Position numbers and translations under genes: made by a program
Part shown: piece after piece, positions 46,606 to 59,796 of the stretch
Layout of the letters: every line of letters starts with the position of its first letter
Numbering within the stretch: the stretch's first letter is position 1
The notes under the pieces: generated by a model
What the model was told of the DNA's origin: nothing
What the model saw: only the letters and a program-made list of their open reading frames with translations
Databases searched by the model: none
Source of the DNA: Dichotomocladium elegans
Lineage: Eukaryota > Mucoromycota > Mucoromycetes > Mucorales > Lichtheimiaceae
Reading direction: 5' to 3'
DNA length: 64,000 nt
Assembly: GCA_025716815.1 (NCBI GenBank)
Contig: JAIXMN010000017.1
Coordinates: forward strand, 62,001 to 126,000

Positions 46606-47043
46606 GCACACACCCACACCCACACAGAGTCAAGATCTAATCCTCATACACACAAGTTAACATCCCTTTCTTTCGCGATTCCTGCTTATCACTCATTCAC
46701 ATTACATTCATTTTTAGCCCCTCCTTAACATCTTATCCGCACGCATCACTCTCGCCCTTTCCCTTTTCGAAACCAAGAAAATAATATATACATTAGTCAC
46801 ACAATAGCATCCTTAGTGTTTTCCAAAGACACACACTCTCTCTCTCACTCTCTCGTTATCTTTCCTTTTGTTGCTCTTCCAGTTTCTGTTCGTACCAGTG
46901 CTTCTACGAGCTTTCCCTCCCCTACCTTGTGAAATAATGCTACCACTACTAATAATAAAACGTTCACATAAAAAATTGTTCTGTCCTCCCCCCCTTAGCT
47001 CTTTACAAATATTTCGACGCTATTTAGACGTCATATTCGAGCG

Positions 47044-48003
47044 ATGGCACGCGGACTGCTGATAGTTGTTGAAGGCTGCGATCGCTCCGGCAAATCCACC
47101 CAATGCGCACGACTTACAGATCGACTCATCCAGGAAGGGGAGCATGCCAGTCTTATCAAGTTCCCAGGTACGTGCCCGAATATGGCGCGCCCTGTCCACC
47201 AAAAAGAGAGACCACGCTCACATGGAGGAATGCTTTATTTTCCATCAAGATCGCACAACGCAAACCGGCCAAATGATTGATGGGTACCTTCGACAAGCCA
47301 ATCAAATGAATGATCAAGCCATCCATCTTTTGTTTTCTGCGAATCGGTGGGAAGCAATGTAAAAAAAAAAAAGATTGCGCTACGGTGCCGGCACGCGAAA
47401 CCTTCGTTGGGGCTGAAGTTCTTCCCCCCCCCAAACATCCCTTCGAAGGGTTCCGCGTGTTATGCGCGAAACGTTGAAAAGAATGATTTTTGAATGATTA
47501 TTGCCTTTCTTTAGGGACAACATGGCCAAGCAGCTTCGGTCAGGACAGCACCTGATTGTAGACCGATACGCGTTCTCTGGTGTGGCCTTTTCGTCTGCCA
47601 AGGTAGAAAGAAAGATGAATGTGTGTGTGGGGTGGGGAAGTAAGGAGGGTAAAATTCCTGAAAGGCTCACACGTGTGGGGGCGTTTCACTTTGTTCGTAA
47701 AAGGGTCTGGATCTCGAGTGGTGCAAGCATCCCGACGTTGGACTGCTGGTACCTGATGTTGTACTCTTTCTGGATCTGCCCATTGACGAGGCAGAGAAAA
47801 GAGGCGGGTTTGGAGAAGAACGATACGAGACTCGCGAGCTGCAAGTGAAGGTCCGTCAACAGTTCATGGCCCTCAAAGAACCTTCATGGAAAATGATCCA
47901 GGCCAATCGGTCTATGGACGCGGTCCACGAGGACATGTGGCAAGCTGTTCACAAGATACTCTCCTCGCCTCGGCCGGATTTGAAATACGGGCTGTGGAAA
48001 TAA
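47044..48003 (+). CDS. CDC8: Thymidylate kinase
   Basis: Four exons (47044-47167, 47250-47358, 47515-47602, 47704-48003) give 206 residues, the family's usual length. The P-loop reads VVEGCDRSGKSTQ (about residues 8-20). Other landmarks are the KFPG and DRTTQTG stretches for dTMP binding, FSANRWE, the VDRYAFSGVAFSSAKG block, PDVVLFLDLP and the LID region KRGGFGEERYE. It phosphorylates dTMP to dTDP for DNA synthesis. The arginine expected in the P-loop of yeast-type enzymes is present (DRSGKS). All introns are GT-AG. The leader is short and pyrimidine-rich. The Num1-like gene ends 438 bases upstream on the same strand. Confidence 0.96.
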
Positions 48004-51000
48004 TAATAAAAACAGTCGTGGTCCAACACCTGCATTTCTCCTCCCTTTTGCCGCCTGATCTTGCGTAATAGAAACTGCTGACTTGTGTAAAGATGAAGAT
48101 GAATCACATGACGTCGACCTCAGCTGCCCTCTCCCTTAATGTTCCTTCCGAAAAGATGAATCTTTGAAGAATAAGAATTCAGGGGGCGGTTATTATTTCC
48201 TCTCATGAGGGCTGGAGGGGGGGGAAGTATCTGTATGCCCGTAAAGCACTTACTGGCTCATTGATATCTCACGCTTAGGTAATATAGCACTCCATCCTGC
48301 CGCGAGTCACCACACTCGCTATATTCAGAGGAAGGTGTCTAAAACAAGTTGAGCTAAGGACAATCATCGTCGAGATCCACTAAATATGATCTTATTAGAA
48401 TAAAATAACTTATTTTCATTATTGAAAATCATATATCTAAGACTCAATTACCGGGCAGGAATTATAGAAATAGCTAAGATTTATTCGATACGGGCTAGCT
48501 AGTACTATAGGACTCAAGCGAATCTGAAGCTCGCGTGCATCGAGCCACTATTTTCAGGAGCTTGGAAGAATTGATCCTCCAAACACCCTTGAACTACTTC
48601 CACCGCTCCTCTTGATCAGCCGTCCGTTGCTTTTATAACAGACCCAGCCAATACTCAGGCATTTATTCTGGGCTGTTTCCAACGTGCATGAGATTGATGA
48701 CAATATATAAGCTTTTGCCATCAGTATAGCCCATCCAGATGCCCAATACTGTAGGGCGACATTACTATATACGGTAATTGGTGCTAAACTACATACATAA
48801 AGCAGGACCCCGATCCTGAAGAGTAAAAAAGTTTATTTGAAAGCGAGCAATGCAATCAAAAGCGTATACTAATCATCATCACATGACCCGTATTCTATTT
48901 TTTGATAAGAACATGAGGTCAATGGTGCAGGGCTGCAACTCGTACTTACGCATGTACCGATGGGGTACCCGAATATGCATCCACGCACGTTCTTTGTGCT
49001 AGCAAGCCGAATCCTTCGCATCCGCTTCTCTCGGCGGCAAGTACTCTTAAAATCGATTGGTCTTTTTTTCATTTATTATTATTTGGTTGCTCAGAACCAG
49101 CTTTTCGGCTAATATGAACTAGCGTTTCCATTGATTCTTCGCAGCTACGTATAAATCATGTCGTGGATGACCAGATAGAGCATATCAGGTCTATAGAAGA
49201 ATATCAGGCTCTGTCCTTTTGTTTTCTCTATTTAAAAACAGTGCTATAAAGTGGGGGAGTGTGCCGCGTGTGGCACAAATAGATGTCAAGCCGAATGTGT
49301 ACCACAGCAGTCGCATTGTATTTCGGTGGGGGAAGGGGACGCTGGAAAGGCTTGAGAACACAGGTGGTTCGTGCATCTGCAGTGTGGACCACACACCTTC
49401 TTTTTAGCTCATTACCCGCAGGAAGGGAGACTGAACCCGTAATATGGTTAAGGAAGGTACATCTATACTATGATAATCCGAACACATCCAAAAAAAAAAA
49501 CTTGAGAAAAAATGTCTTCTTTTGCTTTAAATTACCCATGCATGCCGGTAAAAGAGAAAAAAATAATACAGAGTAAGACCTAGAATTGATATGCAAATGG
49601 AAAAGGTGATACAAAATCATAGCCATTTGTTACAGTACGTTGGTCATTTCTCCAGAGAGTCATTCGTTCATTGTGTAGTCATCGAAACCGTGCTGTTGTT
49701 AACGAGGACAGCGTCTAGTACTATGCAGTACAGCACACATGTCACAGCTTAAATTCTGCATGCAGGAAAAATGCTAACTGGCTACGCATTCTATGATATA
49801 GCCTACGATGTAAATCATATTTGTGCAGAAAAGAAAGCGGCGCCTTTCCGCTCCTTCGACTCCTTCCCCTTTAACCTACTTGTACAGTTGAGTGCATGTC
49901 GACTTGCAACTTGCAGAGCATGAGGTAAACGAGAGAGAGAAAGAGAGCCAGAGATAAAGCGCAAAAGATGTATATAATACATCTGCTTCCCGAGGGGGTT
50001 CTCAATTCTTCTTACTGTTGCTCTTCCGCTTTCGCTTCCTTTAATTCCCGCAATACATATTCGCTCAAACACTCTCTTCAGAACTAGGCCAGCCGAAGAG
50101 GCACTCAACATATAGCCGAAAAAGTAAAAACCTACGGTCGAGCTCAGCGTTCCGATCGGGTGAAGGATACTTGTGATTTGAGCACTCTATCATTAGCAGA
50201 TAGTGAACCAATCATTATAGGAATGCTACGTCAATAAAAGCAAGGCTGGCTTTTCTGCTGCTGTGGAACAATGGTCTTCTGGATTTAACTGTCAGATTAA
50301 CTAAGTTTATCTGGCGGGGGGATCTTAGGCGATTTCACTTTCAACTCATCGTTTTTTATTTGGCAAACGAGTTTGAACCTTTCTTTGTGGTCTTGTGATT
50401 CCCCGTTCACCGCCCCCCCTTGTTATTCCAAAAACACATAACCTACTATGGTTCATTATTACTGTTCGATCGTTTAGAAAAAATAAGGGGCTGGGGATGT
50501 GTACCTCTATATGTTTATAGGGAAGGAATGGTGGGGAATAATATGCCGTGGCGGCGGCGGCAAGCCGTTTACGTAGCAAAACAAAAGTGCTTCAAAACCA
50601 GCCAAGTATGGTTAATAGGATCCCCATTGATATGCAGGTCGGCACAGTATCTTGCATTCGTTGCTCAGAACGTGGAGAGACACACAACCCTTCGCGGCCA
50701 TCGCCTACACCCCCCTCTAGGTTTCGCTGAAACCCAAACATTTCCTCAAATGTCTGAATCAATGGATGAGGGTGACTATTCCATCCAATGGTAGACTGCG
50801 AAGACCCAGACTTTGCGTTTAGGTCGCATTGGTGGGGGGTTGGGAGTGCATCGGAATCGGCCATCGCAGCATTACCTCTCCGCACGTGTCTTTTTCTCTC
50901 TCGCTCGCTCGCTTCATCGCTATTACTACCAAAGTAGAACGACCTATGATTGCCCTAGGTGGCGATAGGAGCGGTTCCTCGAAAAACCCCTTCTTCGAAA

Positions 51001-51578
51001 AAGAAAAAGAAAAAAAAGAGCGCTCATGAGCCCTGACACGGGATGAAGGGGTACGGGGGGATGATGGTACTGAGGAAGGTGGGTGATGTCGATGATGAAG
51101 GTTCTCTGCTGGAAAGAGACGGTCCCGCAAGTTGAGTTATAATGGAACGATCACGGGCACTACCGGAGATATCGTAAACTTTCTCTTATGACAATATGAC
51201 AGATCGCTAGAGGTCCACGAGACCTCTTCTTGGCTTCTGCCTTGAAGCTGATGTGTTTTTTCTATTTGTTATTATTGCGAAGCACTTTCCCCACTGCTCC
51301 GTCCATGAAAGCAACTTTATAGAGACTTTACTCTTTGTCGGATTTATTGCCATAGGCAATAAAAACAAACAAGGTAAAAAGAGAACTTTCGATGACGAGA
51401 TGGGGCTCTCCACTGGTTTGCAACGGTGACGCTCTTCGTATCGATCATCACATGGAAGAGGGGACTCCAATATTTTGGTTTACATTTCAATTCTTTCCGC
51501 CGCCACCCCACTAAAACATAAAGGAGGCCAGGATGGCGGCAAAATTCGGGGGACAGGGCTAGTCATGGTTGAAGAGAT

Positions 51579-51581
<3 letters not shown>

Positions 51582-51611
<30 letters not shown>
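51582..51611. repeat. GA microsatellite
   Basis: Uninterrupted GA units from 51582 to about 51609, continued by a purine-rich stretch. Seen directly. Confidence 0.9.
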
Positions 51612-51614
<3 letters not shown>

Positions 51615-51878
51615 TAAAGAGAGAGCGCAAGTCGAAAGAGAGATAGAGGACTCCGTCCCTCCTCCTTCATTACGTTTCCGCTGCGTTGCGCCCGGCGTCC
51701 CCAGTCTTCCAAGGGGTTGATACTTTTAATCCCTATTTTTCTTTTTTGTTTTTTTTCTGAGATATCCATGCGAACATGCTCGACGACGGACGAGCAGTAG
51801 AAAAAAATCGGGTAGGAGACGTTGTTGGACGGTTGTGATGGATGTTGCGTCCAACTGAATCATTTAAAGTAAGGGATG

Positions 51879-51890
51879 TATAAAAGGACA
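51879..51890 (+). promoter_or_regulatory. Candidate TATA box of the APSES gene
   Basis: A GTATAAAAGG match lies about 580 bases before the ATG at 52464. The distance implies a long leader, common for StuA/EFG1-type genes, perhaps with leader introns. Assignment is by position only. Confidence 0.35.
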
Positions 51891-52463
51891 TATGGATGCA
51901 AGCAACTCAACTTTCCGTGCAGCACATACACAAACAGTAAACATCAGTGATATTGCCACAGGTTAGTATTAATGTCGCTTTTACAACCTCCTTATCCCTT
52001 GATCCAACACACACAAGTCTTGTATTTCCGCCACTTTTTACCTATTTTCCCCTTCCCCCCTCCCGCTATTTTAAAACAGAGCCTTTACGGACCCACCCTA
52101 TTTCTATCCGTCTCTTTCTCTTTCTTTTTCCTTTTCAAAAAAAAAGAAGATCTGATCCGTAAACACACACAAACAGTTATCCTCTCTTTCTCATTCAGTC
52201 GTACAGCACTCGGGACAGAGCCATCAAGGTGGGTACAGTACTATTTGCTTTTTGTGCCTCGATCTAATGCCTTAAATACTGACTTATGCTTCTCGTCTTC
52301 AACTCTATCTCCTTCTGTTCCTTGCATATACGCGCACAGATTGTCTTCATAAGTCAACCCATCCATACTAACAAGGTAAAAAAAATGACTCGATTGCTTA
52401 CGTTGCGTCCAGTTTTTTTTTTCTAAAACAAAAATCTTCCTGTGCCGTACTAGCAAACAAACA

Positions 52464-54224
52464 ATGGAAAGCATTTATCAACCTGGGCTCTACTCTTCTG
52501 CAACCGGCACACAGTCCCCGTATATGAGTTATTCTGACCATCAACAGCAGCAACAGCAACTGCCGCCGCCTCCATACCGATCTGCCAACAGCAACTTCTT
52601 CAACAGCCGCTACCCATCCATCAACCACAGTCACCACTACAGTAGTCATAGCATGAGTTCTGGAGATCCGTACTCACCTGTTGCCGCCACAGCATGGCCA
52701 TCTTCCTCAAGCTTTGGCTCTTATATGAGTCCCCCAAGTCTCCCACCGCCAACATCGACAGCGGCGAGCCCGTTCCGACGTGCGGGGAGCGGAAGCAGTG
52801 CCAGCGGAGGAGCGTCGGCGGCAACTGCGGCGGCAGCGGCGGCAGCGGCAGCGGCGGCAGCAGCTAACGGATATGGTTCCGCAGCAGCAGCAGCAGCAGC
52901 AGCATCAATGGGTTGCTTTGCCGGACCATGCTCGCCAACCGATCATCGTCATCATCACCACCATCATCATCATCAGCCTGTCCCAATCCAGCGTCCCAAG
53001 CTCACGACCACAGTATGGGAGGACGAGGCCACAGTCTGCTACCAGGTCGATGCCAAGAATATTTGCGTTGCCCGCCGCCGAGGTATTTATTTATTTATTT
53101 ATTTATTTGCTGGAAATCCGTTTTGTCCTGTCTTCAATCTCACATGGTATCGAAGATAACGACATGGTCAACGGGACTAAGCTGCTCAACGTCGTTGGCA
53201 TGTCCCGCGGAAAGCGAGACGGTATCTTAAAGAATGAGAAAGGCCGTGTCGTTGTTAAGGTCGGCGCTATGCATCTTAAGGGAGTTTGGTAAGTAACAGC
53301 ATTTCCCGGATTTTTGTTGTTGCAGCTGTTGGCGTTGGAGACCTGTGAAAAATTACATATTCTTATTACCACACGCTTGTTGATTAGGATCACATTTACC
53401 CGAGCCAAAGATTTGGCCACCAAATTCAAGATCATTGATCTTCTTTATCCGCTGTTTACCGATGATCCGTCGCAATTCTTAGGCAACGTGTCCGATAGCA
53501 GTCTCAGCCTGCCGTCTACAGCCGCTGCAAGTGGTGACACAGCTTCTGTCGAGACAGCCCAGACATCATCTACGATAAAGTCTCTCTCAGGCCCTCCATC
53601 CGCTCTGCTGCCACCTTCTTCAACTGTAGGTCATTCGTACAAGGCTGATCTTTCCAACTATCACTTTATGCCCTCCTGGGATCACCGTCCTTATTCGTCT
53701 CTAGCCACCGGTGATTGTAAGTTCAAAAGACTTGAAAGCAAAGGGTGTGTGTCTTTTGCTGACAAAAGTTTCTCTTAAGCATTCCGTTCACAGGCGGAAC
53801 TGTCGCAAAACTCGCCTTACGCCATGCTGGAGAACCCCTTTGGCGGATACCCCGCCGCAGCTGACGAGGATTCATTCCTGACGCGCACACGAACCGAAGA
53901 TGACAGTATCCGTTTCCCCTCAAGCCCACCCCCTGACAAATACTCGTCTGTTGGTGCTGCTCCTGCCTCTGCCGCAGATAACACGGAGCCACCCACGTCG
54001 ATCTATTCGCTTGGTCGGGGCCAAGATGAAGAATACACGACCGACAATGGTACTAAAGAAACATAGATCTCACCTCAATCACACTAACTTATCATTACGC
54101 CTCAGGTCACAGTCCCCATCAGCAAGAACCGTTCAACACCAGCAGCAAGAAAAGGAAATCATCAGAGGACAATGAACCGATCGACAAGAAGGCGCGTTCT
54201 GCTAAACGTACCAAGAGTGGTTAA
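52464..54224 (+). CDS. APSES-domain transcription factor, StuA/Efg1 type
   Basis: Five exons (52464-53082, 53156-53288, 53388-53716, 53780-54049, 54106-54224) give 489 residues. The APSES DNA-binding domain runs from about 182 to 285: [56 protein letters not shown], then MHLKGVW and [20 protein letters not shown]. The match to StuA and Efg1 is close across the domain. These bHLH-like factors govern development and dimorphism. The N-terminal 175 residues are low complexity (Gln, Ser, two Ala runs, an eight-His run). The end is basic ([20 protein letters not shown]) and may be a nuclear signal. The first intron, inside the domain, starts with an (ATTT)n tract. The acceptor at 53779 was chosen because it alone keeps the frame. 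Confidence 0.93.
53085..53108. repeat. ATTT tetranucleotide repeat in the APSES intron
   Basis: Six ATTT units sit immediately after the 5' splice site of the first intron of the APSES gene. Seen directly. Confidence 0.9.
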
Positions 54225-54969
54225 CTGTGCCTTGGGGCAGCGCGGAGCGTAAACAACAACAAAATATTGTGCTTTATACCCACCATCCACATCCGCATCT
54301 TTTCACACTTTTAGCCCTTCTCTCTATTCACATACACATACAAGCACTTGTCGAGTCCATTTTCTTCTCCTGTAGCTAATCATATATCCCTCATGACTCT
54401 CTCTGGTCGCGCTATCTTTCTTTCCCTTAGCAGCATCTGTTATAATAATATCTCTGTCTCTGTCTCTGTCTCTGTCTCTTTTGCTTTCCAGACTGTTTTC
54501 CTGTAATCTCTTTGATCGGCAAGTTGTTTGTTTGCTCTTGATCCCTGCCTATCTGGCGCTTTTTCATTTTTTCTTCGGCGTCTACATTCTCTCTCCGTCT
54601 CCATCATTCTCGTGCTCCCTCCGGGCACCCTTCTCCAGAATTATCTGATTTGCGTTTCCTCTTTTTCCTTTGCGGTCTGCATCTTTTGCAAAACAAAGAT
54701 GCTATCAGTAGCCAATGGTCACTTGTTCCGGAATGGGAAAAAGCAGGTTGGGGCATGGGACATCATCAACCCACAACAAACAAATTCCCACCCAAAGGGA
54801 AAAAAAGGGGGGGTGATGGGCGGTTTGACGAGGCGTTGCTGAAAGGGGTTGTGTGTGTGGGGGAGAGAGAGGATGGAGAGGGGGTGTTGAAAAAAGTGCC
54901 ACAAGTTCTCTCACACCGCCCTCCCCTAGCTTCCCATTACACGCAGCTTCATCTGAAAAAAAAATGCAT
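54225..54969. other. 3' regions of two convergent genes
   Basis: No gene is seen. CTCTGT units repeat at about 54451-54480; the right half is G/A-rich. It separates the stop codons of the APSES and aldo/keto reductase genes. Confidence 0.5.
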
Positions 54970-57046
54970 TTATTGAAAGATGGGACACGCCCAAATCGAT
55001 TCCAGGTCCTCTTCTTCTAAGGGCTCTGTGGAAGACAGGAGAGACGCCTTTACAGCATCTCTGACATAGGATGGTTTCCGCATTCCAGTAAACACCGTTC
55101 CAACTTGCTGCTGCGCAAAGAGCAGCCGAAGCGCCTTGACAGACAGAGGCGAATGAAGGCCAGAAGAGTCCTGGTGGCTCAGCGTTGGGGAGAGTGCATT
55201 AAGAATCCGGTCGAGTTCTCCATTCTTCCGGAGCGTGTCAATGTACGCATAGCTCACGATTTCGTTTGTCAGCGTTTGGATGTTCTATATATGTATATAT
55301 ATATATATGAATATATGTGCGAGGTGTTGAGGAGAGGGGGAGAAATACGTAGTTTTTTTAGACTCTACCTCCAGGTACATTTCAATCCAATGCTCAAAAT
55401 GCTCAGCCTTGCTGCCGAGGCGGGCTGCGTATCTTCTCAGTGCGCCCACATCCTTTTCCACTGCAGGCAACACCTGTTGTTCCAAATAATGTCGTGTTGC
55501 AAAATGATTGACGGCCAATCGGGACAGGTTTTCAGATAGGACTTGGCCCCAAACAAACTTCGCCGTGAGTCCCTCTTCCTCAAGAGGCACTGCATATAAT
55601 AGGTAGAGAGAGAGAGAGAGGTATATATCAATGGGCCACATTGCAGTGCAAGAAAACAAGCAAGGTCCCCTTACATTCGGACATCATTTCAGCCTCGAGC
55701 GAAGATACTTTCTTGAACGTACTTGTCAACTGATCCATCAATCCACGCTCAGCTTTATTTTTTTTTTTCGACTGTCAGTCAGCTTTCTTTTCTTAACGGA
55801 TATCAAGACTTACTCATCTGACTACCGTCGCCAAAGACGTGATTGACAAGGACACGGATCTGTCCGTTGGCAATTGCGTTGAGAGGGCGATTCACCATCA
55901 AATATACGTCATTCTCCTATAAGAAACCTGATGAACATCTATTTTTTCTCGCTCGCACGCGCGGTTATCCGGATGAAACATAAAAAGTACCTTGGCGATG
56001 TCGCTCACTGTCTTGATGCCAGGTTCCCCAATGACCACCTCCCGTTCAAAGAGGTTAAAGGGTGCCTCCACCGCTACAAAGTGCTCCGGCTTAGCACAGG
56101 CGCGAAGCACATCTGCAAGCGAAACGTGATCGGCTGCGGTCGGAAGGCCCATCGTATTCGAGCAGATACCGTAGCCACCTACCACACCTTTATCCCATAG
56201 CATCCCGTGGGGCGTGAGTGAGTGTGGGTGGGTGTTCATTTTCTCCTACTACTACTGACTTACCGCGATCCACTAGAGAATCCAGATACCGAAAACTTTC
56301 TGTCAAGTCACCGTACAAGTGCGAAGCTGTGTAACTCTTTCTTGAATTAGGAAATAGTTCACCATTTGGTTTCATCTTTCATACCCTATTTTTCGCCGCC
56401 AGCATCCGCTCAGGTGCATTGATGAGGAAGACATCAAGCGTTTTCGTCTTGAGTCTATCCAATGAATTCCCGATCTCGCGCTCAAGGACCCTTGGCGAGA
56501 TACCGTGGAAGCTTTTTTCGTTGATCTGCACATAGTCTTTTCCGCGTTCCAATCCATCCACTTGGTCTGGTGTCAGATAGCCTGCCTTGGTAACGACGGT
56601 GATTGACTTGGGGCGATAAATGTAGGTGAGTGACCCCTCTCCCCTAGCCACCTTTTTGCGCTGCATGAAAATTTTCGGCTTACAGCTCTGTCAAGCTCAC
56701 CCTTCGTAACGAGATCCTGGATCGTGTCACCGATAACTTCCTCAGAAGCTCCTATATTTTTTTTTCATTGAGTGGCCGCACAAATAAGCGCAGTGGGGAG
56801 CCTCTTTTTTTTTGGTTGCTGTGTACCATTTGAAAAATTGGATGCTGTGTCGATAATCGAGACACCGGCCTTGAGTGCATTGCGCAATGCCTCAGCATGG
56901 CTGTCACTGGCTTTGGAGACTCGGTATGCTCCAAAACCAAGGCGACTGACTTGTCTTCCTGTTTTTGGAATTACCGATGTTGGGATGGCATTGGTGGTGT
57001 AATGTCGGCTATGGCGGGTTACTGATGCGAGCCGAGCAAATATCAT
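54970..57046 (-). CDS. Aldo/keto reductase family protein with a long C-terminal part
   Basis: Nine minus-strand exons (57046-56827, 56751-56684, 56606-56385, 56336-56264, 56187-55991, 55916-55814, 55752-55675, 55589-55369, 55284-54970) give 498 residues. The N-terminus MIFARLASVTRHSRHYTT looks like a mitochondrial presequence. The reductase part reads RLGFGAYRVS, then GVSIIDTASNF (catalytic Asp region), ITVVTKAGYLT, LDVFLINAPE and YGICSNTMGLP. Aldo/keto reductases use NADPH to reduce carbonyls. The usual length is 320-340, so about 150 residues after the barrel core (LTAKFVWGQVLSENL to the end) are extra; the last exon ends with a normal family motif (GTVFTGMRKPSYVRDAV). The tyrosine usually following the DTA block is Asn-Phe here. 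The junction between exons 2 and 3 is the least sure. It is divergent from enolase. Confidence 0.82.
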
Positions 57047-59203
<2,157 letters not shown>

Positions 59204-59245
59204 ATACACCATTTTCCTCACGTCGGCCCCATGCCTTTGCAAACA

Positions 59246-59247
59246 AA

Positions 59248-59286
<39 letters not shown>
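59246..59286. repeat. CA/TA microsatellite
   Basis: ACACACAC units pass into TATATATA units, directly after the enolase stop codon region. Seen directly. Confidence 0.9.
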
Positions 59287-59287
<1 letters not shown>

Positions 59288-59624
59288 GAAGAACATGTAT
59301 CCATTCCAAAATGACTCTATCTCCCCCTCCCTCCCCTCCCGTCTGTCAGAATAAAACGAAATGGCCACTTTCCGCTCTTGGCTCAAATGAAACACATGAC
59401 ACGTCAGAGGATATAGACAGAATCGAACGACTCTCTAGTGTGGTGTGTGTACTTTATGCATATCCCCCTTTTGTCTTTAATCCAAGATCGATCAGTTTAA
59501 TCAGGGCACACCTTCGACTTTGAAATCTGTCGAAGCAACAAATTTTATCAACCCCCTTCTTAAATCCAAAGATCGGACATGTCCGTCATACCTATTGTCC
59601 GAGATGTCGCATTACTTTTGATTC

Positions 59625-59641
59625 CCCCTCCCTGGGAGGGG
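59625..59641. promoter_or_regulatory. Perfect palindrome with STRE-like halves upstream of glucoamylase
   Basis: CCCCTCCCTGGGAGGGG is a perfect palindrome around a central T. Each arm carries CCCCT/AGGGG, the core of the yeast stress response element bound by Msn2/4 zinc fingers, and it is close to Mig1/CreA-type GC boxes. It lies about 155-170 bases before the glucoamylase ATG. A role in carbon or stress control is inference. Confidence 0.4.
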
Positions 59642-59796
59642 ACCTGCCTAAAATAACCGAGTTCCGTTTCCGAAGTGGGGCAGGTTTTGAGAGCATCAAG
59701 TGCGGAGTTTGAATATGCAAGTATAAGGGCGATATGACAGACAGGCCCAGCGTGCTTCTATCTCTCTCTCTCCCTTCCTTCTTTCTATCTTTACCC

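Larger units (their letters stand above)
48004..52463. other. Gene-poor stretch, no recognisable gene
   Basis: About 4.4 kb without a supported gene. The left half is AT-rich with only short frames. The right half has purine/pyrimidine-rich tracts and a GA microsatellite at 51582, and probably contains the long promoter and 5' leader of the APSES gene (GTATAAAAGG near 51880). A frame on 50420-50794 and its antisense have no recognisable features. Confidence 0.5.
59204..59796. other. Intergenic region between enolase and glucoamylase
   Basis: It holds the enolase 3' region with a CA/TA microsatellite at 59246-59286, and the glucoamylase promoter. A 17-base palindrome at 59625-59641 is listed separately. 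A TATAAG sequence near 59719 is a possible TATA element. Confidence 0.5.

Noticed and set aside
56661..56683. A 23-base intron in the aldo/keto reductase that would add a basic/aromatic segment
   Set aside because: Too short; the 77-base intron ending at 56607 gives a better family match (ITVVTKAGYL directly after the helix).
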